Part shown: positions 9,601-25,500 of the stretch, piece after piece
Numbering within the stretch: the stretch's first letter is position 1
Layout: every line of letters begins with the position of its first letter
DNA from: Diphasiastrum complanatum
Taxonomy: Eukaryota > Streptophyta > Lycopodiopsida > Lycopodiales > Lycopodiaceae
NCBI GenBank assembly: GCA_029204225.1
Contig: CM055108.1
Span: 49,234,996 to 49,298,995 of the forward strand
Direction of reading: 5' to 3'
Length of the DNA stretch: 64,000 nucleotides
Made by a program: the position numbers and the translations under genes
The notes under the pieces: generated by a model
Told to the model about the DNA's origin: nothing
What the model saw: only the letters and a program-made list of their open reading frames with translations
Database searches by the model: none

Positions 9601-10711
9601 CTTTCCTGCCAATAAGTTCACAAAAGATATGGATGATTCGAATCTCTATGTGGGATATTTACCAGCCTCTGTGGATGAAGATGGTTTGATGAGAATGTTT
9701 GCTCCTTTTGGAAGGGTGGAGAGTGTAAAGTTGATTAGGGATAAGTTGAATGGTTCGAGTAAAGGTTATGGCTTTGTGAAATATTCAAGTGCAGTTTCTG
9801 CAGCTCAGGCAGTTTCTCATATGAATGGTTATAGGGTCGATGGTAAAATGTTAGCTGTGAGAGTTGCCGGGAGGCAACATCCACCCGGACCTCCCGGAGG
9901 TCCATCACCTCACATGGACACGATGGGTGCTGGTGGTTACCCTTCCCAGCAGTATCAGCAACCACAGCAATCTCCTCATCCACCAGGTGGTGTTCCGATG
10001 GGTGGTAGCATGGCTCCTCCGCCTTGGGCCACCCGTCCTGGGTCATCGTCTTATGATGTTTGTGGAATTGCACAACCCGCAAACTATTATGGCATGACAC
10101 GTCCTAATACTCCTGATGGAAACCATTTTGTTGGGTCACATCGTCCTGGTTTTGGTGGCCCTGCCCCTGCATATAATGGGCCTCCTCCCCAAGGTGCTTT
10201 CTTTGCTGCTTGTTCAGGACAACCATTTCCAGCGGCACCATTATCTTCTGGATATGCAGGTCTTCCATCCCACACTAGTATGCCATCTAGCTACTCAGGT
10301 CCTGCCCTTCAAGATGCAAAAAGTATGAGCTTTGACGGGCATCCGCCTCAGTTTTTTGCACCTCAAGGCCTGCCCCCAACCTTGCCCGGATTTCCTTCAG
10401 GTGGCTCACAATTCAATGCTCCACCTTCAAATACTTCAAGTGTAGGGAGTGGGGCTGGAAGCCAAACAGTTTCCAGTGTCACACCTCAAATTGGAATCAT
10501 AAACAACTCAGGCTATCCTTCTTCCTTGCACTCCCAAGGCTATTATTCAACAATGCCTCCTAGTGGTGCTGCCTTTATGCAACCGCCGGCACCAGGTGGC
10601 AGTGGGGCGCCCTCCCCCTGGACTACAAATACAGCTACTTTCTCCAGTGGTCAGCACAACCCTGCTGTGGAGTCAGAGTATGAGAAGTTCATGAAAGAAA
10701 TGGGACGGTAA
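6638..10711 (+). CDS. SF1: Splicing factor 1 / branch-point binding protein, plant type
   Basis: A 1357-aa intronless frame. SF1 binds the intron branch point and U2AF in early spliceosome assembly in the nucleus. Domains in order: acidic low-complexity N-terminus with eleven 20-aa repeats (residues 179-393); two basic-Trp motifs like U2AF-binding ULMs (KKRRSRWDP, Trp579; KKRKSRWES, Trp604); SF1 helix-hairpin region with the SPSP phosphorylation motif ([11 protein letters not shown]) and [15 protein letters not shown]2 domain with the GPRG loop at about 741-744; two CCHC zinc knuckles at about 841 ([14 protein letters not shown]) and 867 ([14 protein letters not shown]); [14 protein letters not shown]; an RRM (LYVGYL from about 1003; KGYGFVKY at 1042); a Pro/Gly-rich tail ending [11 protein letters not shown]. 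The C-terminal RRM is a plant SF1 trait. It is longer than the roughly 800 aa I recall for Arabidopsis, mainly because of the N-terminal repeats. I start at ATG 6638; the open frame extends upstream without an earlier in-frame ATG nearby. Confidence 0.95.
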   Translation: MVVEHDAAVAAAHELGMMDAAPALSLDSGMVIEFPPWQQQQQDDDTVKPVADSGVEQYLAQNGERSAQNGPSSYLGFESCGMVGQEMAQPVCLEADEQNFSAGQQDTYEQNGEVLGVQEDDKGAMEGYAGEEDFGTERGHSRILAVAGDGYRDEQIYDNHAEEVKEKVRSSDDTGKTGHEGFLFENDGKGFDVDGGYKREGFTSEKDGRGFDANGSPQHEGFPFEKDGRGLDADGSRQLEDLSLENDGKGSNADGSPKHEGLTLEKDRKGSDEGGSPQHEGMKIGKYFDADGSLHHDGLPLEKDGRCLDADGSDRHEDLPLGTDGKGLDADHSGLNEGFPLENKGFDVEGSAHHESFPLKKDGKSLNPDVSSYRGGFPFENDGKVFDVDGSNKSEGDILTSTLHGKVLEGAHASFQDVQTHDNDVKVVEGNVPGSDDTEITEPGDLSLENNGKGFNVAQNCRFDGVDDSIQLKYGKVLAGADAVMEDKQTNDSCSQLVEEKIPGSNDPEKADHGGFPLEKDDKGLVNGSHRFDGGNSSTSTRPSHSVGVEDDAESNQAGDGNTATSTLSKYEKKRRSRWDPQPQGDRDGNENEAAGSKKRKSRWESDECKNPLLAQIQLPDFVKELTGGVDLDPEIQALNIKLLEVSRRLQTGQLFEDRPDGIRSPSPEPVYDNMGIRINTREFRAREKLTHERQEIIAQLIAKNPAYKPPADYKPPKLYKKLHIPVKDYPGYNFIGLIIGPRGNTQKRMERETGTKIVIRGKGSVKEGRSQQRREFKADSSENEDLHVLIEADNQEALEKAGTMIEKLLVPVDEVINEHKRAQLRELASLNGTVRDDEFCRLCGELGHRQYACPARHSTFKSDVSCRICGDGGHPTVDCPLKGSVQGNKMDDEYKNFLAELGGGSEITNGGGGVSASDRHSGTPLALPGRQMTGGQWAGVSLSGAPVGGLPNFPGGGMGMSAGSKAGGVQQQQGFGVNSFAPGTGGGFPANKFTKDMDDSNLYVGYLPASVDEDGLMRMFAPFGRVESVKLIRDKLNGSSKGYGFVKYSSAVSAAQAVSHMNGYRVDGKMLAVRVAGRQHPPGPPGGPSPHMDTMGAGGYPSQQYQQPQQSPHPPGGVPMGGSMAPPPWATRPGSSSYDVCGIAQPANYYGMTRPNTPDGNHFVGSHRPGFGGPAPAYNGPPPQGAFFAACSGQPFPAAPLSSGYAGLPSHTSMPSSYSGPALQDAKSMSFDGHPPQFFAPQGLPPTLPGFPSGGSQFNAPPSNTSSVGSGAGSQTVSSVTPQIGIINNSGYPSSLHSQGYYSTMPPSGAAFMQPPAPGGSGAPSPWTTNTATFSSGQHNPAVESEYEKFMKEMGR
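7172..7816 (+). repeat. Eleven in-frame 60-bp coding repeats in SF1
   Basis: Residues 179-393 of the predicted protein are eleven consecutive units of consensus HEGFPLEKDGKGFDADGSxx. Nine are 20 residues, one 17 and one 18, totalling 215 residues, which equals the span exactly. Two further diverged units appear near residues 445 and 515. Indels are always multiples of three and there are no stops, so the repeat has been kept open. The segment is acidic and probably disordered. Confidence 0.92.
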
Positions 10712-13300
10712 AGAAAAGGCAAGTTTGTGATTTGTTCTAATAAGGTTCTGTTATTATGCCTACCCTTCTTGGATGAAGCTTAAGGGATGGTTTGTTGCTT
10801 TAACTGATAGTCCCTTGTCTACGTAATGGGTATTTAGACAATTCACTAAGAATGGATTTACCTTAGACCGTGTACACTTGTGGATTAATCTCGAATTCTC
10901 TGACATGCTTGATTGTGGACGTTGAAATCTTCAGGTCAAACCTCACAGCAGCAGAGCTTCAAATTTGAAAATTTAGATCAAAGTGAATGCTGACACTTGA
11001 ATACAGGTGGTGGCTATTGGTGGGTGCCTGCATTTTAGAATCATTGGCTGTGATAAATCTAATTGAGGATTGATCCATACATAAGCTTTTCATTTTGCTT
11101 AGTTGGTCGTGTCAAACTGTGGTTGTTTTTCATGGGAAGCTGCGTGGCTCGTTAAATTCAGGGGGTTTTTATTGGCTATATCAGCCATTCTTGTGCTGAG
11201 CCTTGATTGTACAAGTATATTTCAGGTCCTCTGCTTATGCACATTGTCACATGTGGTGGTGCCAGATGCGGTTTCTCCAACACTTTTGCTGATCAGTTAC
11301 TTCTGCTAACCTGACTCTGCTTATTTTTAATTTAATTTCGTCCTTAATAACAATAGAAAGTAGTATTTTTGCATTTAACTAATTCTGTTTATTTGTTATG
11401 ATATGAGTTGCTAACTTTGTGACAGCAGCAATTATGCAATGATCACCATCTAGAGACAGCATGGATATTTGTAATCTTCTATTCTAACGTCTTTGAAATA
11501 ATCTTACAGGTGTTGGTTGTCATATTCCACATATATTAGTAGGCTGCACAACTCCTTTGTAGTAGTGTTGATGGGATTTCTGGCAAAGGCCCTTCATGCT
11601 AGTTTACAACAAGGAATGTTTCTGGTGTTTGTAACTCAAGGATATTTGATTGTGGTGATTTACTTATTGGTTAGTCAGATCTGAGTTTTGTTTCGATTTA
11701 AACTACACTTTGACTTGTTTTTCTTTGGTAAATCAGAACATTGCAACGAGGATTTGGGTCGGTTTTTGGTTATAGTTCTTTCAAAGCTAACTAGCTCTCT
11801 AATGATTCAATACTGGAGGTGCTTGTAGGGTTTATGTGATTTTCGGTTGTTGCTGATGAGTGTTTTGGTGGATTGATGAGTCTCAAGATACTTGGTACTT
11901 CTATTTCAGAGGGAACACATGTGGGATCAGTCCTCTGGCTTTGTAAAAATGTGCACAAAACACTACTGCTAGAGCTTTAGTCACTGTAAGCTTGCTGATT
12001 ACATCAGTTGTAGATTATAAATTAGATGCCTATTAGTCACTAAACAAAGTTCTTGCATTATTGGTTTAAGGTTTAGGGTGTATTGTCACAACTTGGACTG
12101 TGATCAGAGAACCTAATGTTTACAAATATTCTATTACCCATCATTTCTGAAGGCTCTTTTAGTTACTGTTTTGAAAGAAAGCATATTTCATGACCAGTAT
12201 GATGCAAAGTAGTATTATCCAGGATATTATTGTCAGTTTCTATTGTTGCAGAGAAGCCACTTTGTGCAAAGTATGTAACATAGTACCTAACATCTTGCTT
12301 AGTGGTCCTATTTCCGTCTTTGGTGCATCGATATCAGACTCAGCTGCAGTGGATACTTTATTGTGGATCAACCATGAGGAGGCCATTTTCTAATTTTGAA
12401 GGCCTCTTGCTGATATCTGTCTTTGCTCTAGGTAACTCTCATCAAGGTTTGTTTTGGATGTACTTGCAACTGTTAATCTTTGTGAGATGGAAGTTTGTGT
12501 TTGAGTTGCATAAACCACTATGCCCTGATGGGTTTTCGTTCTAATTGAGTAATAGTTTCTAAGCTTATAGTCATTAAACGTTAAATTTTTTAAGCTCAAA
12601 AGTAAAGTGCATGGATTTCTAGTATTGCTGGTTAACCGAGGCACAACTTCGAATGTAATGTTTTCTGATCTGGCTTCTTATTTGCTGTTCAACTGTCCAC
12701 TTAACCATCGTTCTGTGCTTTCTATCAACAACTTTAAGCTCTTTGTTTTTTGCCCCGGAAAAGGTCTCCAGGGCCAAAAGAAAGGTAGTGCGTGCATTAT
12801 CAGTCAGCAAGTTGGGGAGAAAAGGTCTCTTACAACTCTTGATGCAGATACCTCTGGTTTCGGGTTTAGGACTTGTCTCTTAGAGAGTGTTTTTGAAGTT
12901 AGACGAAGGATTGTTCTTTTCCACTGAAAGCCAAGAGGGATCACCTTATCAAGGGTGTTATATAAGTAAGGTTACCTTTTGCATGTAGATTTTTGCACTC
13001 AATTCATAGGTTTTCATGAACCATGCATGCGTATTCTGGGTTTCAATACTAACCTAAAATCATATCACAGACTTGAGGCCTCTAGTCCTTTTCTTGTTCT
13101 GTTCTGATTTGCTGGTACAGCTTAATTGTTCTTTGCCTCTGGCTACTTGTGTAGATGTGGCAGCTCTATATTCTCTAAGCTCTCTTCGCGCTTCATACAA
13201 CAGACGTGACGAAGGCTGGAGAGTAGAGGAAGATAGTTGTGCGCTGTGTGTGTTACACAGAAAAAGTTAAAGAGAAGATGAGGTTTTCTAGTGAGTCTAT
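10712..13300 (+). other. SF1 3' flank, no second gene recognised
   Basis: Moderately T-rich sequence with only short open frames. It may contain a long or spliced 3' UTR of SF1, but I could not choose a polyadenylation site with confidence. No RNA gene or transposon motif is seen. Confidence 0.4.
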
Positions 13301-14427
13301 TCTTTAGTTTTTCAGACACATTCAAGCTTAGATTGATGGGGTACATTCAATTGATGTAAAAACACTAGGCTTTCCAAAAAATTGATTTTTCAATCGAGCA
13401 TGAATGGGAACCAAACCTCGAGGAACCAAAGACGATATTGTGATAGAAAGAGTTGTAGGAGAGATGCTTCAAGATTTGAAATTCTGTGGTCATGAGTATA
13501 CCTGGCACGAATACTGAGTAACGTGTTAACTGTTCCTACATAAAAGCACACGTCAACTTCAATCATGATTTTAATTCACTAAAGTTCTCATGTTCGCCAA
13601 CATTGGTGTTCTTATACCTATGTGATACATAATCTAGCTCTAAGACATTCAAATTTAGATTCCACCTTAGCCACTACTCATTGCATATAATTACTCTCAT
13701 TGCTTATAACGAGTGTCGAATTGAGCTTGTCTTCATCATGATTTTGTTTTTTTGAATATGCTATCTTTTAGCATTTTAGTCACGTTCAAATTCTCATTTC
13801 ATGCTTGTTTTTTTTGTAGATTGATTGTGGCATTCTTGTATTATCAAAGAATTTGAAATTTATCTTTTCTTCTCCTTTAGTTTCAAGGTGTGCGAAACTC
13901 CTTTTGGTGATGATGTGTTGGTCTGAATCGCAATGTTTCCTTTCTTGTTTTTATAATCCTTATATTTAAAAGATATTTGAAGGTATCTTGTGAAAAGCTG
14001 TCTTATGTTTGGCTGCCACTAGAAGCCCATTGTTGATGACAATTGCTGTGAGTAAGAAGAGGTTTCAATGATGTTACATCCTTCGTTTTTGTTGAACTGA
14101 CATTGAGACTTGATCTCCTTGAATTGCACATGGTCAAAGCTTGTGTTATAAGGAAAAAGATGGAAAATGTTGTAATTTATTGCTATTTGTGTGGTGATTG
14201 CCATTGTTGCTGTCTATTTTCTGGCTATATTTACAAATAACTACTTTAATTTGCGATAACATATAGAAGATAATAATGGGCTCAATTATTATACTTGACA
14301 ATTTACAAGTTTATGCTTTCAAGGACTTGAACAATGATGAAGCAAGTAGAAATGAATACTAAGTGAATGGAAACTAACATTAGAAATGATATTCATAACA
14401 ATGATGGTGAGCCTATGCCTAGATTGC
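13301..14427. other. Spacer, nothing recognised
   Basis: AT-rich sequence with short random frames only. Confidence 0.4.
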
Positions 14428-15304
14428 CAGTGTGAAGCTAGTTTCTGATCTTGGTTTTCCTTTTATTCACTATATCTGAAACAAAGTTTATGCTACTAGA
14501 AGATGGCTACAAAAGAAGAGGCTGGCTGAGTTTGCCAGAAACTGGAATCCAACTTGCCACCTCGTGGAAATTTGCTACCTTTATTACAAAAATGGAATTC
14601 TCGACCTTACACAAGGTGGTCCTTTTTACAAGTGCTCTTTCCTACATGAGGGAGTCTTTTGCTGGGACCGTAGAAGAGGATTCCATATGCGAGAGCTACT
14701 ACAAATCTGACTAGGCGTGCCTCAACGCAGTTGGATAGCTCGGCTTGAAGGTAAGTGTACTTTCTGGTTTCACACGTGTGAAACACTGTTTGAGTACGGA
14801 CTCCAACTTGAAAATCAAGTATACATTGATAGAACCTCAAAACAATCAAAACAAATGTAGACAAATGGAGAGAATCACTCAAAATTGCTTCCAAAACCAA
14901 GATTGGTGTCTCACAATGATTATGGCCAAATGTGGCTCTATATATACAATAAGTGGAAGCTCGTGGTACTGATCATCCCTCTGATCCCACATGTGTGAAG
15001 GTGCTTTGTCATATGATGATTCATTATGCAAAATTGACACTTGGACAGAACCTTCTATTTTGAGCACTTTTGGTCTATTTTCCTTCTATATGGAGATCAA
15101 GGATGTGCACTTCATGGTGGGAACTTGGTCATTGGATGGCTCACCCCTATTTGGGCAAGGGGGTTCAAATTCCCTTGACCAGTTAAGGATTGAGCCTTCT
15201 ATCCTTCATTGTTTGACCCTGTCCCTTTGCTCTGTTCGTTGTACTTGGTCAGGACTAGAGGGTGAACCGGACCTCTTTCTCTTGGCGCAGTGTGAAGCTA
15301 GTTT
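14428..15304 (-). repeat. LTR-like relic between 17-bp direct repeats
   Basis: The 17-mer cagtgtgaagctagttt occurs at 14428-14444 and again at 15288-15304. Between them, read on the minus strand, are a TATATATAG box, a tccgtactc word and the perfect 18-bp palindrome gtttcacacgtgtgaaac (14767-14784). They follow the same order as the TATA box, ccgtact and ttcacacgtgtgaa in the copia LTRs at 21033-30828. I infer a diverged LTR or non-autonomous relic in minus orientation. No coding sequence remains. Confidence 0.35.
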
Positions 15305-18359
<3,055 letters not shown>

Positions 18360-19362
18360 ATGAGTGACGCTGATAATTGGAAGCCAACAAAATATACAAA
18401 GAATCTTGTTGCATCCATCATCAAGGAACAATTTTTGACAGAAGAAAAGGGAAAAGATGACATACAAATCTTATTGGAAAGCAAAGATATTGGAGTTTAA
18501 GACAACTACGGGAGGTCACTCTATATCAGAAGTTTTAGTAGTACATGTTTATATGCATTCACAAGATATCAATCCACATGATCATCGGAAATATAACTGT
18601 AAGTATATCAAAACATATGCACTCTACTATAATCATAAGTGTTTTTTGATTGATGATCTTCAGATTATGATTTAAATATTTCAACGTTTTTCTTCTTTCA
18701 GATTTATATCCATAAAACATAAGTGAATGGGAGCCAGCACAATCACTGGCAAGAGTATTGGATGTGATTCACTCTAATGTTGGAAAGCTGCAATACAGAG
18801 GAAGAAGTCCAAAGGAACTTGCAGATAGTGGTATATATTTTTATAAAGCTTCATATATACCACAAATGGATGGAGGTTTGGACAAGCTTGAAATAATTCC
18901 ATTGCCAAGTTTTCAGAGTGATGAGTGGCCTATTCATGACAGTATTATTTCTGAATCCTTCATATGCAAGCTACTCTTGGATGTTAGAAATGCCATGAAG
19001 AAACGGGTTCGAAAATTGTTCACCTAAGTTGGTTTCTCTCATTGCATATATTTGTTGATTTTTTTTCAAGTGCAAGTGTTCGAAGGGCACCAATTTTATT
19101 TGTTTGCAAGGATTTATAAGATGAGACTTTGTCAGATCTCATGGATCAAGGCTGGGATAGTAAAACAAATAGTCATATAGAATGCAGGATATTAAGGTCG
19201 TCAATGATCTTCCGTTATCATATCGAAAAACAAATGCTCAGTCTCACATTTAGCTATCAAAGATACAATAAAACTGACGACACATCGCTACCACTAGATC
19301 AAGACTTTGAACTAAATGGTCACGCGGACCGAAAGGAGATAAGCATCATACACAATGAATAA
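18360..19362 (+). pseudogene. Decayed fragment of an unrecognised spliced gene
   Basis: Three blocks read like diverse, non-repetitive protein. 18360-18500 gives MSDADNWKPTKYTKNLVASI and continues to a TAA. 18505-18598 gives GGHSISEVLVVHVYMHSQDI. 18702-19027 gives ISEWEPAQSLARVLDVIHSN and continues through GRSPKELADSGIYFYKASYI. A good donor (GTAAGT at 18599) and acceptor (tcttctttcag at 18701) would join the last two blocks in one frame, broken only by TAA at 18713-18715. A fourth block follows a ttttttttcaag acceptor-like site (RAPILFVCKDL, stop, DETLSDLMDQGWD). I do not recognise the family. Preserved phase across the putative intron argues for a former host gene rather than chance frames. 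Confidence 0.4.
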
Positions 19363-21032
19363 TTTTTTACCATGGTTGAGGTGGAAAAGCATTGGATGCT
19401 CATTTTATCGTAACAGAGCTCATGCTATTACATAACAATCTGTCGACTTATTCCAGATTCATCATCAATGGAAGACTCGTAAGTACTCTATGTTTAATGC
19501 CATTTCAAAATAGTACAAACTAAAGGAAAATGACTTAATTTTCAATGGCACGTTCACTAATATTTGTCTTGTCACATATGCGAAAAAGATCGGAGTTGGT
19601 AACGTGCTGCAAAGATCTACCTACAACAATCACCATTGTGGAAGAACAATAGCTTCAAATAAAATTCAGAATCTGTGTATAGACTCTTTCATTCAATAAA
19701 TGGAAGCCCAAGTTCGGCATCAGTACATGTATTTTGGGCTCCCAAATTCAATAAAATGGAGCTGCATTTGATATATAAATGTATATTTTCCAATCATTTT
19801 CAATCTATATATGTTCTATGATATTTTTATTTTTTTAATTTTTATTTCGTATGATAACATCATCTGGTTGGCCATCATCAACAAGGGGTGGCTGAAGCCT
19901 TGCCCTCGCCAGTATGCTTATAATCATTTCTTGCCTGAATCTGTACACCTGGGATGCTGTGTATTCAGAAAGTTTAAACTACAATATAGAATATTCACTT
20001 ATTAGCTACAGTTCACGATTCCAAAACCAAGAATAAACAAAATGAATTACCTTTGAAATATCAACATTCTATTGAAGGATGAACCACTCAAAAAATAGCT
20101 TTGCATTGTACAAAGTGTACCACCCACAGCTGAATGAATCATTTTGATGGGGTGACTGCAAAAACTTCAGCACACAAGACATCAATAATAGAAAACCACA
20201 CAATGATAAGAACATATTAGATTGTTGATTTCAAAATGCTAATGAGAAGAACAGAATTTACCTCCAGAATCATGATCTCCCATTCACTTGCATGGGGAGG
20301 TCGTAAAACGGTGGTCGCGAGCGCAACGGAGGCTCGGTTGCTCAGAGCGTAGGCATGTAGGAACGGAAACGCAACTGTTAGCAGCAGAAATATTCAAGTA
20401 GAAGAATTCATACAGTTTGCGCAAATGAACGACGTAGTAGTGAGACAAGAATTGCACTATGATAAAATATCAACAGTGAGTACAATGGCTTGAAGTAATA
20501 ACTTCAGCTTGCTGAGCGTGATAACGTTGGCTACAGATAACTCTGATTGAAAGAGAAATTCTATAAATCAAAACTTACATAGCTTGATTAGGCTAATATA
20601 GATATTTACAAGAGAGGAAATATCTTACAAGCCTTTAAGGCTATTTATGCCAGTCTTTGCATATGTACAAAAGTTGGTAACCGCCAACCGCCTTTGGGAT
20701 ATTTGTTTGTCCAGCTGTTTTTATGGATCTCATCACCATGGCCTTTAGCACATGGATCGAGGCCAAGTCAAAGTTCTACATCACCTATCAGACTGCTACC
20801 CATAAGGTGCGCGTCACTGGGGCTGCCCGCAGCCATAGGCATATCTCCTGGCAAACAGCCCTCGCCCAATCACAAGCATGACAAGAGTGTCATAAAACCC
20901 TTTATTGACACCTCTAATGAACTATACTAGACTAATGATGTCGCTACACAGCTACTGAATAACTTCATGATGATTGGCAACCTCAGGAAGGAGCGAATGT
21001 AAGGTATGTCATGCACTATTGTTCATACTCCT
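19363..21032. other. Spacer, possible old LTR fragments, no gene called
   Basis: Short frames only. The stretch 20320-20690 (ending ttggtaaccgcc) has the look of an LTR edge but has no partner in the window. A frame at 20694-20930 shows no diagnostic motif. Confidence 0.3.
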
Positions 21033-21715
21033 TGTTAAAAATTCACAATTCTAGCTTGACTAGTTTTGGTCATATGACTTGTAAATAGTTAGATGGTCAT
21101 GATGTGGCTTGTCACACGTGCCAAATAGCATAGGATTCCATTCATAAGGATGTTCTCAAGTAGACCTAAGTGTTAGAACCTTTGGAATGAGTCCAAATTA
21201 TGCTTAGATACAAGGGAGAAAAAATAGGAGCTATTTTTGGTAATTTTTGCATTGTTGAGGGATCTCCAAGATTCCAACCCTAACTTGGTAGGGATGAAAG
21301 ATCCACCAAAATTAGCATTAGGGATAGGTTTAGGACTACTCATACCTGCCCAAAACCGTGATGGATCATGTATATATAGGTGATGATATCTCACCAAAAT
21401 CAATCAAGCAATTTCATGATTTTTCTCTCATAATGGTGCAATTGCTCTCTATGTTCATAATTGTTTGAGTGCTTGTGATTACTAATGATTATAAGGATTG
21501 AATGTAGGTCTGGTGTACAGTACTCAGACTGTGGGAGGCCGTACTTTCACACGTGTGAAGCCTTCTTCAAGGATTTGGGCCATTTAGTGAGGTTCAAGCA
21601 TAGATTTTTGATGGATTTTGATGGTTCAACTTGTGCTAATCTTATGAAATCATAATCTATTGTTTCCCTCATCATTTCAAGTGTTTTAGGATCCTTATTT
21701 GCTGTAATTTTTACA
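21033..21715 (+). repeat. Copia LTR 1 (683 bp)
   Basis: TGTTAAAAATTC...AATTTTTACA. It contains a TATATATA box at 21371-21378 and the palindrome ttcacacgtgtgaa at 21546-21559 (G-box core CACGTG). It differs from LTR2 by five substitutions and one 1-bp indel by my count, so insertion was recent. Confidence 0.95.
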
Positions 21716-21728
21716 TGGTATCAGAGCC
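21716..21728 (+). other. Primer binding site of left copia copy
   Basis: tggtatcagagcc, complementary to the 3' end of plant initiator tRNA-Met, directly abuts the LTR. Confidence 0.92.
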
Positions 21729-22526
21729 TAAAGGCTGAAATGAGCTAAATCCTTGGTTTTCATTCAATTTGATCACAATTTTTGATCTAAATCTTGTGTA
21801 GATTGGATCTTAGCATCTAGTATTGATTCTAGAACTCAAAGTGAGTCAAATACATTGGAGATTGGTGTTGTGTGACTTCATTTGCAGGTGTTTAGGTGTC
21901 TAAAACCAGAGGCAAAGTTGAATTCAATTCACATTACCAAGATAGCAAGTTTTGCTTGCTCCAAGCATTGATTTCTAAGCGAGTTTTGGAGGTGATTTCA
22001 TAGAGAAGGCTTTCTAGCATTCAAGGAGAGGGAAGATCAGAGTTTTGGGGACTCTTCAAGGCTGTTCTAAGGTGTAGTAGACACCTTCTAAAGTGATTTA
22101 GGTTCAGTCCAACCATTGCTTGACTTATGCACCAAATTAGATCAATTTTTCATCAATTTTGATCATTTTTTGCTTGTGATTGGATAGTAGATTGTGTTGC
22201 ATCCTCATTAAGTTCCATTTAGATCTTTTACAAGTGATTTTGGAAGTATATTAGGTTGCTGAAATTCACTCTTGATCAGATCATTTGGAAGCTTTAATGT
22301 TCTTTATAGAAAGAGGGGCAATTCTACTAGTATTGTCTACTTCAATCAAGCAAGTGCATTGTTTCTAGTATTCTATGATTTGATTTTGTTAGAGATCATT
22401 CTTAGATCTTTATAGGAAGTCTATTACTAATCTTTTCAGGTCCCTAAGAAGTGGGATAAGGTAGACCTTCAATCAAATCAATAGAAGTAACCTTCATTTG
22501 TGTCAAGTCCTTGATTAGGAGACTAG

Positions 22527-25500
22527 ATGGCATCTATAAATGCATATCTTTTGGATACTAATGAAAGGATCAACAAAACTAACTATTCCATATGGAAAGT
22601 TAGAATGGAATCTATCATGATCATGCAAGATCTGATGGAAATTGTAAATGGTAAGGAGGGTGAACCTATTCATCCTCAAGAAAAAGGCAAATACATCAAG
22701 AGGTGCAATGTTGCACTACATTGCATAAAAATGAATGTTGCAAATGAACTCTTAAGAGAGGTAGGAGATTGCACTTCAGCTCAAGATGCTTGGGAGACTT
22801 TTCAAAAGGTCTATGAATCCAAGAACCAAACTAGAATGTTAGCTTTGAAGAATCAAATCTATAGAAGCTATCAAAAGAAAGGAGAGAGTGCACATACTTT
22901 TGTCTTAAGAGTAAAGGAATTGAACAAAGAGCTAGCCTTTATAGGTGACCCTATCAAGGATGAAGAGCTTGTTCAACTCATATTGAATGGACTAAGCTTT
23001 GAATTTGACAATTTGGTTCAGGGATATGCAATTATGGGTAAGCTACCCATACTTGAAGAACTCCAAGGCACACTCATGGCCGAGGAATCAAGAAGGAGCC
23101 AAATGCAAGAGAGGATGGATAGGCTTTCCATCCAAGGTGGAGATGACCAAGCTCTCTTCACCAAAGGCAAAGGCAAGTCCAAAGGCAAAGGATCAACATT
23201 CAAGAAGTCTACAAAGCTTGAGGATCATGAAGGACCCTCAAAGGCATCTCCATCAACCACCAAAGTCAAGAAGGACAAATCAAAGGTGAAGTGCTACTAT
23301 TGTAGCAAGATGGGGCATTATGCCTCAGAATGCTTCAAGAGGAAGCAAGATCAAAGCCAAGCCAACATGAGCAAAGAGGAGGAGGATGAGAGTTCACATG
23401 AGGACTCTCTCATGATGTCCATATTTTCTTCAACAAGCTTCAAAGGAGAAGATCCTTGGTGGATTGACTCGGGTGCTAGTTCACACATGACTAGTAAAAG
23501 GGAGTTTTTCTCTTCTCTCTTATCTTATGATGGACCTATAAAGTCTATCTATACAGCAAATGATGAAGCTTGTAAGATTGAAGGAGTTGGTAGCATTCCC
23601 CTTTGCTTAGGATCTTCCAAAAAGATCAACATAGAAGGTGTTTTGTACATTCCTACAATAACAAAGAATCTACTAAGTGTTGGCCAAATGGTAGAAAATG
23701 GTTTCAATGTTGACTTTGCTTCAAATGAATGTCTCATCAAGAAGAAGGGTAAGATAGTGGCTAAGGGCACTAGACTTGGCAAACTTTATAAGCTGGATGC
23801 ATTTGTGGATACTAATGTTGTCATGTTGGCCGAGAAGAGCAAGATATCTACCTTTACTTTATGGCACAAGAGACTTGGACATGTCAACTCGGGTTCCATG
23901 GAGGCTATGATCAAGGAGGAGTATGCTTTAGGCCTACCAAGGTCTATTGGGAAGGAAGACAAGGTTTGTGAAGCTTGTGCCTTATCCAAGGCACATAAGA
24001 AGGTGTTTCCTAACTCCATCACAAAGTCATCTCATCCTCTTGAACTCATACACTCGGATGTGCACATTGCTAGCACCAAATCTAATGGAGGTTCATCCAT
24101 GTTTTTAACCTTCATTGATGACTACTCAAGATATTGTTGGGTGTTCTTACTTTCCTTCAAGTCTCAAGTATTTGATACTTTTGTAAAGTTCAAGTTGTTT
24201 GTGGAAAAGCATCATAATCATAGCATCAAGATTCTTAGAAGTGACAATGGTGGAGAATTCATCTCCAATGAGTTCAAGGCCTTTTGTGAGGAGGAAGGGA
24301 TCAAGAAAGAGACTTCTTGTCCTTACACTCCTCAACAAAATGGAGTTGCTGAAAGAAGGAATAGAACATTATGTGAATGTTCTAAGGCTTTAAGATTAGA
24401 TGCTTGTTTGCCCAAATCCTTTTGGGGTGAGTCTCTTGTATGTGCAAACTACTTGATGAATAGGGTGTCTTGCAAAGAAATTGAAGGCAAAACTCCTTAT
24501 GAGATGTTGTATGGAAAGAAACCCAATATTAATCACTTGAAAGTTTTTGGGTGTATATGTTATGTGCATGTGCCATTGGAAACAAGAACCAAGGAGGATC
24601 CATCTTCCACAAGAGGGATCATGCTTGGATAATTGCAAGCTCAAGCAAGGGCTACAAAGTCTATCTCCCATCCTTGAACAAATTTGTTGTTTCAAGGGAT
24701 GTCATCTTTGATGAACATCATATGCATATGCTTGAAGAAGGCTCAAGTGCTCCAACAATCAAGAAGAAGATGGCCGAGGAGCAAGATCTTGGTTTTGAGG
24801 AGGAGCTCATGGAGGAGCAAGCACCAAACCCACCTATCACACCAAGGAGATCTTCAAGGGCAAAAGTGGAGCCATCAAGGCTCACATATCAAGGCAAAGG
24901 ACAGCAAGTTGAGGGTATCTCATCCACTTCTTATGCTTTATCTAGTTTTGAAGAACCGTCTAATGTTGAAGATGCATTGAACTCCAAAGAATGGTATAAA
25001 GCTATGTTGGATGAGTATGATGCCTTGATTGAGAATGAAACTTGGTTGCTTGTTGAGAGACCTCAAAGGAATGTAATAGGATGCAAGTGGGTCTTCAAGC
25101 TTAAGTTGAATGCAAATGGGAGTATTAACAAACATAAAGCAAGATTAGTTGCAAAAGGTTATGCTCAAGAGAGAGGGATAGACTATGAGGAAACTTTTGC
25201 ACCCGTGGCCAAGATGGTCACAATAAGACTAATCATTGCACTTGCATCACATTTTGGATGGATTCTATGTCAAATGGATGTCTCTAATGCTTTCTTGAAT
25301 GGTTTTTTGGAAGAGGATATCTATATGGAGCAGCCACAAGGGTTCATCAAGCATGGAATGGAGAACAAAGTATGCCATCTCCAAAGAAGCATCTATGGCT
25401 TGAAGCAAGCCTCGAGATCTTGGAATTCAAGACTACATTGCTATCTTATTTCACTTTCTTTTGTTCAAAGTGAATATGATCCCACTCTTTACATTAAGTT

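Noticed and set aside
13073-13346. Small genes in the SF1 3' flank
   Set aside because: Short frames on both strands, without conserved motifs or credible exon borders.
20694-20930. A 78-codon plus-strand gene
   Set aside because: No diagnostic motif, and no matching LTR or PBS pairs with it.
21173-21403. A 76-codon minus-strand gene, repeated at 26653-26883
   Set aside because: It lies wholly inside the copia LTR and recurs only because the LTR does.
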